A stretch of DNA of 39,943 bases from Spirochaetota bacterium. GTDB taxonomy: Bacteria > Spirochaetota > Spirochaetia > DTKZ01. The translations under genes were made by a program, and so were the position numbers. Each line of letters opens with the position of its first letter. The first letter of the stretch is position 1. The DNA lies in contig JAOABU010000121.1 of NCBI GenBank assembly GCA_026418195.1, positions 1-39,943 on the forward strand, read 5' to 3'. The notes beneath the pieces were generated by a model. It was given only the letters and a program-made list of their open reading frames with translations. It searched no databases and was not told where the DNA came from. Below are positions 23,308 through 32,776 of the stretch, one piece after another.

Positions 23308-24690
23308 CTATTCTCGTTTAAATAGCCGGGATACTCGTTTGAGACGCAAGGTACCTCGGCGAAACCGTGCCATAAGGTAGGTTCGGGGTTTATCCACATA
23401 GAAGTACCGAATGGGAGGAGAGGTTTCCGCAGGACGGACTTCCTTGAATCTTCCCTGAAGCATCAGAAACAATCCCAGCCGAATGAGGAAGGAGAGAAAG
23501 AATACAAGGCGAAGAGGTCCGAGACCTGCTATCCGAACGTCCCAATGAATTAAGAGATCCGCCAACGCCCCTCCCACAAGGGTTCCCGTAAACATGCTAA
23601 AGGTATTCAGGGTATTGAAATAGGCATAGATTTTCGGGAGGTTTACAGGTCGAACAGCATCATAGATGTAATTGGACATACAGAGGTTGAAACCAGCCCA
23701 GACGAATCCACTGAAGATCTGAATGGCTAGAAGGGCCCACAGGGAGGAAAACAGAGTCCACCCTAGCGCAAGGAAGGGAATCACTAACCCTGTAGCTACC
23801 AATACTCGTCGATTCCCATACCGATCAGCCAATGGGCCCCAATAGGGCATGAACATTAGGGTAAGGATTGCAGACGTCATGGTGATGAGGGAATACTCTA
23901 AATACCCCACCTTCAGTACTTTTAGAAGGTACGCAGGGATGAGGGAAGCGGATACGTACACGGAAAAATTGATCCCCATCACGAACAGGGTAAACCTTCC
24001 AAAGTTGGTATTGAATAGTTTCCCTAGGAATACATAGAAATGGAACTCCGATTCCCGATCCGGCTTATGGAACTCCGGTTCGTACTGTCGGGAAAGAGGC
24101 ATTAAGCAACTGATTCGTGCTGCGGCAGCTAGGAGGAATAGAATCCCAAAGGAGGTGAGTTCATGGCCAGCTCTTTTACCAAGGAACAGAACCACTCCCC
24201 CGGTAAGGATAGAAATGAATTGAGCCAATCCAATAATTCTATTGCGCTTGCCCCAGAATACCCCCCTCTGTCGGGGAGGCACTAAATCGTTCATCCAGGA
24301 AGCCCATGCAGGGCTACCGAGGTTCGATGCAAAGATCCCCAGAGAAAACAACACCATCCCAACCCAAGGGTTCCCTGTTTTCCATGTGAGAAAAAAGATC
24401 AGAATCCAGGAAAACCCGTGAAGGAACACCATTCCCCTCACCAGGTTCTTTCTACGTCTCAGAAAAAGGAGTATTTTCGCGCCTGTCAACTGTCCAAGGC
24501 CTAAAGAAAACTGAGAAACCCCCTGTACAAGACTGGATAGAAACACCGAGGCTTGGAAATAGAAGAGGAATGGCACAATGTAGTTCTCCGCAAATCCGAA
24601 CATGATAGCCCAGAGAACGCCATCCCGCACGGAGTTGAGGAGAGAGTTTCGGACTTTTGAATCTTCGATTGAGTTCAGGAGCTTTTCCAT
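23308..24690 (-). CDS. Major facilitator superfamily transporter
   Basis: A 460-residue membrane protein with about twelve helices. MFS-type sequence includes the loop WASWMNDLVPPRQRGVFWGKRNR (residues near 130) and FMPYWGPLADRYGNRRVLVATG between helices 8 and 9, the standard MFS signature repeated in the second half. The substrate is not recognisable. The last 50 residues are basic and probably cytosolic. It follows uvrB by 16 bases and is probably co-transcribed, although no functional link is evident. Confidence 0.88.
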   Translation of the reverse strand: MEKLLNSIEDSKVRNSLLNSVRDGVLWAIMFGFAENYIVPFLFYFQASVFLSSLVQGVSQFSLGLGQLTGAKILLFLRRRKNLVRGMVFLHGFSWILIFFLTWKTGNPWVGMVLFSLGIFASNLGSPAWASWMNDLVPPRQRGVFWGKRNRIIGLAQFISILTGGVVLFLGKRAGHELTSFGILFLLAAAARISCLMPLSRQYEPEFHKPDRESEFHFYVFLGKLFNTNFGRFTLFVMGINFSVYVSASLIPAYLLKVLKVGYLEYSLITMTSAILTLMFMPYWGPLADRYGNRRVLVATGLVIPFLALGWTLFSSLWALLAIQIFSGFVWAGFNLCMSNYIYDAVRPVNLPKIYAYFNTLNTFSMFTGTLVGGALADLLIHWDVRIAGLGPLRLVFFLSFLIRLGLFLMLQGRFKEVRPAETSPPIRYFYVDKPRTYLMARFRRGTLRLKRVSRLFKRE

Positions 24691-24706
24691 ACTTCACGCG
24701 TTTGGT

Positions 24707-26698
24707 TCAAGAATTTAGACTTTGGATTCGATGAATCTCGTCCCGCAGGAGGGCCGCTTGTTCAAATTCAAGATTTTTAGCGTGCTCCACCATCTGTGCT
24801 TCCAAGGCTCGCAGTAAGGCTGCCTTCTCCTTTGGGATCAGCAGGTTATAACTTTTTTCCAATACCTCGATGGTGATCCGTTCGGTTTTCCGCTTTTCCT
24901 CTATCTTCCTCTCCAGGATATCCTTCACCGCTTTTTTAATGGTTTGCGGGGTGATCCCATGGGTCTGGTTATATTCGATTTGCATCTTTCGCCGTCGTTC
25001 CGTCTCTGCAATCGCTTCCCGCATAGCCTCAGACACCTTGTCCGCATACATGATCACTGTACCGTTCACGTTTCGGGCAGCTCGGCCAATGATCTGAATC
25101 AAGCTAGTGGCCGAACGGAGAAACCCAATCTTGTCTGCATCTAGAATAGCGATAAGGGAAACCTCCGGCAGATCCAATCCTTCTCGCAGGAGGTTAATCC
25201 CCACTAGCACATCAAACTTCCCCGCCCGTAGATCCGTAAGTAATTCTACCCGTTCGATGGTTTCAATCTCCGAATGCAGGTACCGAACCGCCAGCCCCAT
25301 CCCTTGGAAAAAACTCGCCAGGTCCTCGGCCATCTTTTTCGTGAGGGTCGTTACCAGGGTCCGTTCTCCAGCTTGGATTCGTTTCCGAATCTCAGAGTAG
25401 AGGTCCTCAATCTGCCCTTCCGTAGGCCGAACAACCACGACGGGATCCACCAACCCTGTAGGACGGATGATCTGTTCCACTACCTGTTCCGATTTCTCTA
25501 GCTCTTCGGACCCTGGGGTAGCAGAGACGAAAATCGTTCGATCCAAGAGGGCTTCGAACTCCCCATAGTATAAGGGCCGGTTGTCCAAGGCTGAAGGAAG
25601 GCGGAATCCATACTCCACCAGCGAGAGCTTTCGGGCTCGATCCCCATTGTACATGCCCCGAATCTGAGGAACCGTTACATGGGACTCATCGATAAAACAA
25701 AGAAACTCTTCTGGAAAGTAATCCAGAAGCACGGCAGGGCGCTCGCCTTCCGAACGGCCCGAAAGATGACGGGAATAGTTTTCTATCCCTGGACAGTACC
25801 CCATCTCCTGGAGCATTTCCAAATCATACTCCGTACGAGCCCGTAACCGTTGAGCTTCCACCAGTTTTCCTTTGGAGACCAGTTCAGCGTACCGTTCCTC
25901 CAATTCCAACCGAATGGCCTCAAGAGCATTTCGAATCTGATCCTGCGGCATTACGAAGTGTTTTGCTGGATAGATAAAGAGGGTTTCCAAGTCTGCCAAC
26001 ACTTCCCCAGTTAGGGGATGGAATTTTTTCAACGAGGTAACTCGATCCCAGTCGAACTCTATCCGATACGCTTCCTCCAGGTAAGCAGGCTGGATTTCCA
26101 TCACATCCCCCCGGATACGAAACGCTCCCCGTTTCAAAACCGCATCGTTCCGCTCATACTGAAGTGCCACCAACCGATTCCGGATCCTAGTTGGATCCAA
26201 CGCTACACCCCGATCGATCCGGATCCTCATGTCTCGGTACATTTCCGGACTGCCCAACCCATATATACAGGAAACTGTGGCCACCACGATTACATCCCTA
26301 CGCTCGCTCAAAGCGGTAGTAGCCGCCAGACGAAGTCGATCGATTTCGTCATTGATGGAAGCATCCTTCTCGATGTAGAGATCCTTCGAAGGGACATACG
26401 CTTCTGGCTGGTAGTAGTCATAGTAAGAAACGAAGTATTCCACCGCATTTTTGGGGAAATATTCCTTGAACTCCCGGTACAATTGAGCTGCGAGGGTCTT
26501 GTTGTGGCTGATTACCAGAGTCGGTAGTTGTACCTCCTCGATGATCTTTGCCATAGTATAGGTCTTCCCCGAACCCGTTACCCCCTTAAGGGTCTGAAAC
26601 CGGAATCCTTTCCGGATCCCTTCGGAAAGCCTTCGTATGGCTTCGGGCTGATCCCCCCGGGGCTCGTAGGATGCGAACACCTCGAACCGTTGCTGCAT
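24707..26698 (-). CDS. uvrB: UvrABC excinuclease subunit B
   Basis: A 663-residue damage-verification helicase of nucleotide excision repair. Walker A is GVTGSGKT at residues 39-46, the beta-hairpin that probes DNA is in [16 protein letters not shown], the DEAD-like box is FIDESHV, and helicase motif VI reads QIIGRAARN. The C-terminal UVR motif that binds UvrC occupies about the last 40 residues ([22 protein letters not shown]). Full length and intact. It begins eight bases after the htrA-like gene. Confidence 0.98.
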   Translation of the reverse strand: MQQRFEVFASYEPRGDQPEAIRRLSEGIRKGFRFQTLKGVTGSGKTYTMAKIIEEVQLPTLVISHNKTLAAQLYREFKEYFPKNAVEYFVSYYDYYQPEAYVPSKDLYIEKDASINDEIDRLRLAATTALSERRDVIVVATVSCIYGLGSPEMYRDMRIRIDRGVALDPTRIRNRLVALQYERNDAVLKRGAFRIRGDVMEIQPAYLEEAYRIEFDWDRVTSLKKFHPLTGEVLADLETLFIYPAKHFVMPQDQIRNALEAIRLELEERYAELVSKGKLVEAQRLRARTEYDLEMLQEMGYCPGIENYSRHLSGRSEGERPAVLLDYFPEEFLCFIDESHVTVPQIRGMYNGDRARKLSLVEYGFRLPSALDNRPLYYGEFEALLDRTIFVSATPGSEELEKSEQVVEQIIRPTGLVDPVVVVRPTEGQIEDLYSEIRKRIQAGERTLVTTLTKKMAEDLASFFQGMGLAVRYLHSEIETIERVELLTDLRAGKFDVLVGINLLREGLDLPEVSLIAILDADKIGFLRSATSLIQIIGRAARNVNGTVIMYADKVSEAMREAIAETERRRKMQIEYNQTHGITPQTIKKAVKDILERKIEEKRKTERITIEVLEKSYNLLIPKEKAALLRALEAQMVEHAKNLEFEQAALLRDEIHRIQSLNS

Positions 26699-26705
26699 GG
26701 CTAAT

Positions 26706-27974
26706 TCATTCCCACTGAAACTTCTCCGGCCGTTGAGATAAGGTTACTTTGAACTCCCGCTTGGTTTTTCCTCTATAGGCTACTACCACCACTGTTTCAC
26801 CCGGCTTGTTGTCCTCCAGGGCTGCGTACAGATCCGCCAGCGAACCGACCTTCGTTCCATCTACCTCTACAATGATGTCCCCTCCCAGATAAATGATGGA
26901 ATTGCCGTACCGAACCGCTTCGCTTCGGGATCCTCCCTTGATCCCTGCTTTTTCGGCGTTTCCCCCGGGAATGGTACGGGAGACCAGAAGGCCTCGATCC
27001 ACGGGAAGTTTGGCATATTCCACTAGCGCAGGAAAGAGCTGTACGGGTACAATATCGATCCATCCCCGTACTACTTTCCCATACTTGATGATTTCAGGAA
27101 CGACCCGTTTGGCTGTGTCTATAGGAACGGCAAATCCGATCCCTATAGACCCCCCGGAGGGAGAATAGATCATTGTATTGATCCCCACCATATTCCCCTG
27201 CGTATCCAAAAGAGGCCCCCCAGAGTTCCCCGGATTGATGGAAGCATCGGTCTGGATCATGTTCTGGATAACCAACCCTTTATCCGTACGAATCGGACGA
27301 CCCAACCCCGAGATGATCCCCGTAGTAAGGGTCCGATCAAAGGCAAAGGGATTTCCGATAGCCAGAACCCGCTGCCCTACCTTTAAATTGGAAGAGGACC
27401 CCATGGGGATAGTGGTAAGTTTCCTACCCTTGGGATCGAACTTGATCACCGCTAGATCGTTCTCTGGATCCGCTCCAACCACTTCCCCTTCAACCTGCGT
27501 TCCATCCGATAGGGATACTTGCACTTTGTAGGCTTTTTCTACCACATGGTGGTTGGTCAGCACGTATCCCCTCGGGTCGATGATGGAACCAGAACCTGTA
27601 GTCCCTTCCCTAGGTACAGGCTCGAGGAACCAATTGAAGGCAAGGACTTCGGTGGTAATATTTACCACTCCCTCATTCCTCTGTTCATACACCCGAATGT
27701 TTACCTGCTCGTCTTCTGTATAGCGGGAGCCATTGTTCACGGGCAAAAAGGTTCCCCCTATCGGTGAACGATCCCCTTCGGAGTTCTGAAGTTGTGGAAC
27801 CCCACCCGATGTGGAAACCTTATCTACAGGGGTGGATACAGAGCTCGTAGAGGTGCCCAATGTACCATCCTGTAGAGGAAGACGGATCCATCCGAATCCT
27901 AGAGCGAAGAGAAAAACCAGAACCGTACAGAGCACAGCGAACAAGAGGGTCTGCACGCTGGAGTATCTTCTCAT
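26706..27974 (-). CDS. HtrA/DegS-like membrane-anchored serine protease
   Basis: A 422-residue protein started at [10 protein letters not shown], which follows AGGAGG. Residues 9-30 form one membrane anchor, then a Ser/Thr-rich linker to about residue 85. The trypsin-like domain carries the triad H143 (TNHHVV), D173 (ENDLAVI) and S251 (NPGNSGGPL). One PDZ domain follows (about residues 305-415). One anchor and a single PDZ match DegS/HtrA-type envelope stress proteases, acting in the periplasm on misfolded proteins. The promoter carries a palindrome over its -10 box. Confidence 0.93.
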   Translation of the reverse strand: MRRYSSVQTLLFAVLCTVLVFLFALGFGWIRLPLQDGTLGTSTSSVSTPVDKVSTSGGVPQLQNSEGDRSPIGGTFLPVNNGSRYTEDEQVNIRVYEQRNEGVVNITTEVLAFNWFLEPVPREGTTGSGSIIDPRGYVLTNHHVVEKAYKVQVSLSDGTQVEGEVVGADPENDLAVIKFDPKGRKLTTIPMGSSSNLKVGQRVLAIGNPFAFDRTLTTGIISGLGRPIRTDKGLVIQNMIQTDASINPGNSGGPLLDTQGNMVGINTMIYSPSGGSIGIGFAVPIDTAKRVVPEIIKYGKVVRGWIDIVPVQLFPALVEYAKLPVDRGLLVSRTIPGGNAEKAGIKGGSRSEAVRYGNSIIYLGGDIIVEVDGTKVGSLADLYAALEDNKPGETVVVVAYRGKTKREFKVTLSQRPEKFQWE

Positions 27975-27994
27975 ACACGTTCCTCCTATACCTT

Positions 27995-28019
27995 TTCCCC
28001 CTATTGTAACGAGGGGGAA
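27995..28019. promoter_or_regulatory. Palindrome over the -10 box of the htrA-like gene
   Basis: TTCCCCCT, nine bases, AGGGGGAA: a perfect 8-bp inverted repeat whose spacer holds the -10 hexamer. The geometry recalls stress operators such as CIRCE (9-base spacer), but the arms differ from CIRCE. It is a good candidate repressor site. Confidence 0.5.
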
Positions 28020-28031
28020 CAGGATAGACAA
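28003..28031 (-). promoter_or_regulatory. Promoter of the htrA-uvrB unit
   Basis: On the minus strand TTGTCT, 17 bases, TACAAT, with a leader of about 22 bases that includes AGGAGG. It is divergent from the birA promoter. Confidence 0.6.
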
Positions 28032-28045
28032 TCGGTATCTCAACC

Positions 28046-28074
28046 TTGACAACAGAAAAGAATCGTACTATTGT
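28046..28074 (+). promoter_or_regulatory. birA: Promoter of birA-bioYMN
   Basis: TTGACA, 17 bases, TATTGT. Transcription should start near 28081, about ten bases before the birA ATG. The -10 lies inside the BirA operator. Confidence 0.6.
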
Positions 28075-28102
28075 TAACCATTCTTTTTTTATGGTTAACA
28101 AT
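28070..28102. promoter_or_regulatory. BirA operator (biotin box)
   Basis: A perfect 12-bp inverted repeat, ATTGTTAACCAT and ATGGTTAACAAT, around nine bases. The core TTGTTAACC / GGTTAACAA is the well-known BirA operator half-site in many bacteria. It covers the -10 box, the start of transcription and the first four codons of birA, so biotinyl-AMP-bound BirA would shut off its own operon. Confidence 0.85.
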
Positions 28103-29104
28103 GAACTGGTCATTCAACACCGGGCGAAAGTCCTGAATATTCTTCGCTCCGCTTCCAAACCCGTTTCCATCAAGATCCTGTCTGGAGAATTGGGAATTAC
28201 AAGGGTAGCTCTCTGGAAGTTGATACGAAAACTGGAAGAATTGGGATATCCCATTGAGGGAAGTAGAAATGGCTACTATCTTCCAAAGGAACACGATCCC
28301 GACCTGCTCTGCCCATGGGAACTAGAACCCTATGGATCGAGAATCGAATGGTTCTTCAAGGTTACTTCCACGATGGAAGAGGCGAAAAGATTCTCCCGCA
28401 CCAATACGCATGCTCCTCAAACAAACCCCTTCTACACCATTGCCGAGACTCAGACTGAAGGAAGAGGGAGATTCCAGCGCACCTGGGAATCTCCGTTGGG
28501 AGGAATCTATTTCACGTTGTCCATCCATCGAACCATTCCTTTAGCAATCGTTGGACGCTACCCTCTGCTGGCTGGCGCAATCCTGGTAGAAACCTTACAG
28601 GCGATATTACCTGGACTGAGTGGTGCCTCAGATCCCCATGCTCCATTAGCAAAGGGAATCAGTCTCAAATGGCCCAACGATATTATGATAGGAAAACGGA
28701 AACTAGGGGGAATCTTGCTGGATATGGATGTCGAGGGAGATACGGTTACCGGCATCTACTTAGGAATCGGCATCAACATACGGAACCGTACCATAGGTCC
28801 AAACGGCGTCTCTTTGATCGACCTCTTCGGACAGTCTGTACCTCCTAAAAGGGAGATCCTGCTCCATTACCTTCGACGCTTAGAGAAGGCACTGGAAGAC
28901 CCGTATCTGAAATCCGCCATTCCCAAATGGAAACGGTTTTCCTCTACCTTAGGGAAGCCCGTTCGAATCCGTTTCCCCGAAGGAAGTCGCGCGGGTCTAA
29001 CGGGCTGTACTGGAATTGCAGTGGATCTGGGATCGGGAGGAGAACTGGTGGTTCAAACTTCTGACGGATCCCTCCGGATTGTTAATTATGGAGATTGTTA
29101 CTAA
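28091..29104 (+). CDS. birA: Bifunctional biotin-protein ligase / biotin operon repressor
   Basis: A 337-residue protein from the ATG at 28091; a TTG at 28046 would overlap the -35 box. Residues 8-65 are a winged helix-turn-helix (ILSGELGITRVALWKLIRKL, GYPIEGSRNGYYL), so it binds DNA as well as joining biotin to carboxyl carrier proteins. The ligase core shows TQTEGRGRFQRTW (the biotinyl-AMP loop), SLKWPNDIMIGKRKLGGIL with the catalytic-region lysines, and GIGINI. A small C-terminal domain follows. There is no Shine-Dalgarno; the start codon is the right arm of its own operator. It heads an operon with bioY, bioM and bioN. Confidence 0.95.
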   Translation: MVNNELVIQHRAKVLNILRSASKPVSIKILSGELGITRVALWKLIRKLEELGYPIEGSRNGYYLPKEHDPDLLCPWELEPYGSRIEWFFKVTSTMEEAKRFSRTNTHAPQTNPFYTIAETQTEGRGRFQRTWESPLGGIYFTLSIHRTIPLAIVGRYPLLAGAILVETLQAILPGLSGASDPHAPLAKGISLKWPNDIMIGKRKLGGILLDMDVEGDTVTGIYLGIGINIRNRTIGPNGVSLIDLFGQSVPPKREILLHYLRRLEKALEDPYLKSAIPKWKRFSSTLGKPVRIRFPEGSRAGLTGCTGIAVDLGSGGELVVQTSDGSLRIVNYGDCY

Positions 29105-29128
29105 CCATTACGAAGAGAGGAACCATCT

Positions 29129-29788
29129 ATGTCACCAAATAAAGACCAATCACTCATCCAAACCCTGAACCCCTTACAGCGAACGGTGTTGATCGCCTTG
29201 GGTGCAGCCTCCATAGCTGTAGGAGCTTTCATAGCCATCCCCCTTCCTGTAAGTCCTGTACCCATTGTTCTGCAGAACTTTTTCATCCTGTTGATGGCTC
29301 TCGTCCTGGGTCCTAAGATGGGAACCGCTTCGGTAGCTCTTTACCTAATCACAGGAGCTTTGGGGTTACCTGTATTCGCTGGAGGGAAAGGTGGGGTTGC
29401 CCATTTCTATGGTCCTACCGGAGGGTACCTTGTCGGATTTCTCCTTTCTGCAGGAATTACTGGAGCCGTCTCGGGAATAGGTGCGAAACAGAGCTCAATG
29501 AATCAACAAAAACCGGTGGAAATGAGCCTTCCGGAGTCAAAAAAAAGAAAAGAGCGGGTAAAGATACGTGTTCAGGATGTGGCAGCGGTCGCAGCGGGGG
29601 TTTTCACTGTATACCTGTTCGGTGTGCCCTGGTTAGCTTACAAGCTGGGTTTTCATTGGACAAAAGCCCTCTTGGTAGGGTTTCTGCCATTTCTGCCAGG
29701 AGATCTCATAAAAGCTACGGCCGCCGCTGCTTTGGCCCCTCATGTGCGCAGGCTCCTTAGAAAAGAGTTCTTTCCCTATGCAGGATAA
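29129..29788 (+). CDS. bioY: Biotin transporter S component BioY
   Basis: A 219-residue membrane protein with six hydrophobic segments and the BioY pattern GAFIAIPLPVSPVPIVLQNFF, FAGGKGGVAHFYGPTGGYLVGF and LPFLPGDLIKA. It binds biotin and docks on an ECF module. Between the third and fourth helices lies a charged insertion of about 35 residues (QSSMNQQKPVEM to ERVKIRVQD), making it longer than the usual 180-190. AGAGG precedes the ATG. It starts 24 bases after birA. Confidence 0.95.
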   Translation: MSPNKDQSLIQTLNPLQRTVLIALGAASIAVGAFIAIPLPVSPVPIVLQNFFILLMALVLGPKMGTASVALYLITGALGLPVFAGGKGGVAHFYGPTGGYLVGFLLSAGITGAVSGIGAKQSSMNQQKPVEMSLPESKKRKERVKIRVQDVAAVAAGVFTVYLFGVPWLAYKLGFHWTKALLVGFLPFLPGDLIKATAAAALAPHVRRLLRKEFFPYAG

Positions 29789-29828
29789 CCATTCCATGGT
29801 TTCGCCAACCCAATCGGAAGGGTACCTA

Positions 29829-30620
29829 ATGGGACAAAACCCAAATCCAGATTCTCTGGACATCCGTTGTCCCGATTTGGAAACGAGAAACCTCACATAT
29901 ATGCTTCCTAGTGGGGTGAAGGCACTGTGCCAGGTATCCATCTCCTTTTACAAAGGGGAGTTCGTCCTGTTAGCTGGGAGAAATGGATCAGGCAAGACAC
30001 TGCTAGCGCGTCAGTTAGTTGGACTCCTCCGACCTACAGAAGGATCGGTTCTGTTCAGGGGCGTTCCCCTTCCCCGATGTCTCGATAAAGCCCGCCAGAA
30101 AGTCGGCTTAGTGTTCCAGGACGCGGATAGTCAAGTCCTTGGCCAAACCATTGAGGAAGAATTGAGGTTCGGGCCCGAAAATCTAGGCGTACCGGAAGAA
30201 GAAATACAACGACGGGTAGAAACCGTCATCCGTCTGTTAGATCTGGAACAGAACCTCCTCACCCCTCCAGATCGCCTTTCAGGGGGGGAAAAGCGTCGGT
30301 TAGCTATTGGAGGAATCCTTACCATACAGCCAGAGCTGCTGATCCTGGACGAACCTTTTGCGAACCTAGACTATCCAGGGATCGTATCAGTCCTTCACCT
30401 TCTACTCCAGCTGAAGGAGAAAGGAATTGGTATCATATTGATTACCCATGAACTGGAAAAAGCTCTAGCTCATGCAGATCGACTCGTAATTTTGGAAAAA
30501 GGAAGAATCGTAGAGGATGGTACAGTTCAAACTATAGCTCCCAGGGCAGGTCAGTATGGTCTGCATCCTCTGGATTTTTCCCGGACACCTTTGGAATCCT
30601 GCACATGGCTCCCTCGTTGA
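29829..30620 (+). CDS. bioM: Energy-coupling factor ATPase of the biotin transporter
   Basis: A 263-residue ABC ATPase. I start it at MGQNPNPDSL because GGAAGGG lies six bases upstream; ATGs at 29778 and 29796 are alternatives that would overlap or touch bioY. Walker A is AGRNGSGKTLLA, the Q-loop FQDADSQVLG, the ABC signature LSGGEKRRLAIGG, and Walker B LLILDEPF, followed by the H-loop ITHELE. It powers biotin uptake with BioY and BioN. It is the only ATPase in the operon, so this is a dedicated BioMNY-type system. Confidence 0.93.
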   Translation: MGQNPNPDSLDIRCPDLETRNLTYMLPSGVKALCQVSISFYKGEFVLLAGRNGSGKTLLARQLVGLLRPTEGSVLFRGVPLPRCLDKARQKVGLVFQDADSQVLGQTIEEELRFGPENLGVPEEEIQRRVETVIRLLDLEQNLLTPPDRLSGGEKRRLAIGGILTIQPELLILDEPFANLDYPGIVSVLHLLLQLKEKGIGIILITHELEKALAHADRLVILEKGRIVEDGTVQTIAPRAGQYGLHPLDFSRTPLESCTWLPR

Positions 30621-31219
30621 TCTTTCACCATATCCCAGGGACTACCCCTCTCCATCGGATAAACCCTCGATGGAAACTCATTGCCTATCTCGCTGTCTCC
30701 CCCCTAGCCATGGTGAGTCCTCCCCTTTACCTTGGAGGTCTAACTCTCCTTACTTTTGCGCTTTACATATGGATCCGATTGAGCCCTGTTTCGATTCTAA
30801 AGGAAGCACGTCCTCTCTGGGTACTAGCTATTATCCTACTGACCTTTCGAACCCTTTCAAATGGGATCGAAAGCGGAATGTTAGAGACGACACGGTTTGC
30901 ATGGTTGATATTTTGGACTCATCTATTTCTGGCATCGACTTCTACTGGAGACATTCGGAAAGCCATCGGATCCTTCTTGCAGATTCTTCCCAAGAACCTC
31001 GGGAAACGGATTGGATTAGCCCTAAGCATCACCCTTCTTCTGTTTCCCCTTTTTCTCGATCTCTCCAGGGAAATCCTTGATGCTATGACTCTACGGCAAT
31101 TTGGCTCCAATCGGTCGTTTCTATTCATTACGAAGAGATTCCTGATGATCTTCCTTCGAAAAGCTTTTCGAATGGCAGGTAGTCTGTCCCAGGCATTGGA
31201 AATGCGAGGCTTCCAATAG
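30605..31219 (+). CDS. bioN: Energy-coupling factor transmembrane protein of the biotin transporter
   Basis: A 204-residue EcfT/BioN-type protein with four or five hydrophobic helices. The family hallmark is the coupling-helix motif ALEMRGFQ at the C-terminus (Ala-x-x-x-Arg-Gly), which contacts the ATPase. The early HRINPRWKLIAYLA is also typical. It overlaps the ATPase gene by 16 bases, showing tight coupling, and completes the bioY-M-N set. It converges with the beta-helix protein gene ten bases downstream, with no terminator visible between them. Confidence 0.9.
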   Translation: MAPSLIFHHIPGTTPLHRINPRWKLIAYLAVSPLAMVSPPLYLGGLTLLTFALYIWIRLSPVSILKEARPLWVLAIILLTFRTLSNGIESGMLETTRFAWLIFWTHLFLASTSTGDIRKAIGSFLQILPKNLGKRIGLALSITLLLFPLFLDLSREILDAMTLRQFGSNRSFLFITKRFLMIFLRKAFRMAGSLSQALEMRGFQ

Positions 31220-31229
31220 GGAGTACCGG

Positions 31230-31886
31230 CTATACCAAGGAGCCTTTAGGAATGAACGTTCCGGGTTTCAAGTGTACTCCCCTATGAACTCGAACCCCCG
31301 GACATAGGAAACTACCTAAACGATGGCATCCCGTGGGATGGGATACTCCAGGAGGATACTCTACGCAAAGGGGGATGGGGTCATTTCCCCGGGTAAGGGT
31401 AGTCACTCGATCCTCCAGAATTACTTCTTTCCCCAAGATTGAATCTAGAACCGTACTGAAAGAACCAATCCTGACTCCTTCACAGAGGATGGAGGACCGA
31501 ATATCTGCCCCTCGTTCCACTCTTGTCCCTTTTCCTAGGTACGATGGTCCTTGCAAGTACACTTCTTGCCCGATTTCAACCCCTTCTCCGATCACAATAG
31601 GCCCCAATAAGGAAGCAGTCCCGTGTATCCGTACGCTTTTCGCTACCCAAACCAAGGGTAGGATCTCTTCGTACTCGGGTTCTAGAAACGGCATGCCTGC
31701 ATCCAATAGGGTGGAAAGGTGTTGAATCAGTTCCCATGGAGTTCTGATCGTTGGCAAAAGACGTTGTTCTCGAGTTCTTTTCCTTCCTGGATGAAAGATC
31801 CAGTGAAAGAAGGGTTCGTCCAACACCTCGAGAAGGGAGAGCAAAGAATCTAGAAGGGATGAATCATGGGGGAAGTTTTTGTTCAT
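31230..31886 (-). CDS. Left-handed beta-helix (hexapeptide repeat) protein
   Basis: A 218-residue protein. Residues 1-75 form a helical leader (LLDSLLSLLEVLDEPFFHWIF...). Residues 78-215 contain [I/V]-G-x-x-V hexapeptide turns such as IVIGEGVEIGQEV, YLGKGTRVERGADI, GVRIGSFS and LGKEVILEDRV, typical of GlmU C-terminal halves and sugar-nucleotide acyltransferases. No nucleotidyltransferase domain is present, so it is not GlmU itself. The function is unknown; a sugar or cell-wall acyltransferase-like or binding role is possible. Its start overlaps the end of the LysR gene by 23 bases, suggesting coupling. Confidence 0.75.
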   Translation of the reverse strand: MNKNFPHDSSLLDSLLSLLEVLDEPFFHWIFHPGRKRTREQRLLPTIRTPWELIQHLSTLLDAGMPFLEPEYEEILPLVWVAKSVRIHGTASLLGPIVIGEGVEIGQEVYLQGPSYLGKGTRVERGADIRSSILCEGVRIGSFSTVLDSILGKEVILEDRVTTLTRGNDPIPLCVEYPPGVSHPTGCHRLGSFLCPGVRVHRGVHLKPGTFIPKGSLV

Positions 31887-32769
31887 TCCCTAACGTCACT
31901 GTTTCCCAAAATGCACGTACCACGGGGTGCTGCAGCCTCCGTTTCATGGCCGCTAGACCATAGTTGTAGCCTACGATCTTTGGGTGCACATCGAGGATCT
32001 GAATGTTAGGTTTTATCGCTTCTGTGCGAAGAAGCAATTCTGGCACAACTCCTACCCCACTTCCCAAAGAAACAAGGGCAAGCACCTCCTCGAAGGAATT
32101 CGCCTCGGCCATAATCCGTGGTCGGATGTCTTTACCCCGAAACCAGGCCTCTACCCTTCTCCTGCAAAGGTCGGATCGAGTTAAAACCAAGGGAACTTCC
32201 CCCCATTCAATCGGGGTTTTCGAGGTAACGGCCTTGGCTTTGCAGTCCAGAATAGGACGAATAAACACCAATGGAGTTTCTCCCAACCGATGTAGCAGAG
32301 CCCCCTTTGGCACATAGTCGGGAAGAGAAAGCAGAACTGCACAATCCGCTTCATTTTCGGTTACTTCGATCATCGGTGCCTGTTCATCCAGAAGCCGTAT
32401 ATTCAGAGTGACATTCGGATAAGCGTGTCGAAACTTCTTTACCAACACAGGGAGGATTGCATAGGCTGCAGAGAGGGAAGCGACGATCGATACTTCCCCT
32501 CCCATTTGGGTTGGCTCCTCCTCGAGACTTTCCTGGAGCTCCTGATACTCCTGCAGAGCCTTTTTTGCATATGTATAGAACAATTCCCCCGCTCTAGTTA
32601 GGGAAACGGATCGGTTGTCCCGTATAAAGAGAGGTTTCCCGACCTCTTCTTCTATCCGTTTGATAGTTCTAGACAAGGCTGAGGGGCTTAGGTTACTAAG
32701 CTCCCCTGCTTTCCCAAAGTGCAGGGTGCGGGCAAGATTCACGAAACATTTCAGCGCAAATAAATCCAT
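31864..32769 (-). CDS. LysR-family regulator, IlvY-like
   Basis: A 301-residue LysR protein. The N-terminal helix-turn-helix (MDLFALKCFVNLARTLHFGKA, SPSALSRTIKRIEEEVGKPLFIRDNRSVSLT) and the effector domain, including LVFIRP, RRRVEAWFRGK and GVGVVPELLL, follow Escherichia coli IlvY closely as I recall it. IlvY activates ilvC in response to branched-chain pathway intermediates. No ilvC is in the window, but ilvE lies 6 kb away. An alternative is a regulator of the sphingoid genes just upstream. A symmetric array of TTGC half-sites covers its promoter, so autoregulation is likely. Confidence 0.85.
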   Translation of the reverse strand: MDLFALKCFVNLARTLHFGKAGELSNLSPSALSRTIKRIEEEVGKPLFIRDNRSVSLTRAGELFYTYAKKALQEYQELQESLEEEPTQMGGEVSIVASLSAAYAILPVLVKKFRHAYPNVTLNIRLLDEQAPMIEVTENEADCAVLLSLPDYVPKGALLHRLGETPLVFIRPILDCKAKAVTSKTPIEWGEVPLVLTRSDLCRRRVEAWFRGKDIRPRIMAEANSFEEVLALVSLGSGVGVVPELLLRTEAIKPNIQILDVHPKIVGYNYGLAAMKRRLQHPVVRAFWETVTLGNEQKLPP

Positions 32770-32776
32770 AGTGTTG

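Noticed and set aside
28046-28090. A longer birA starting at TTG 28046
   Set aside because: The TTG is the first triplet of the -35 hexamer TTGACA, and the region encodes the promoter and operator rather than conserved protein.
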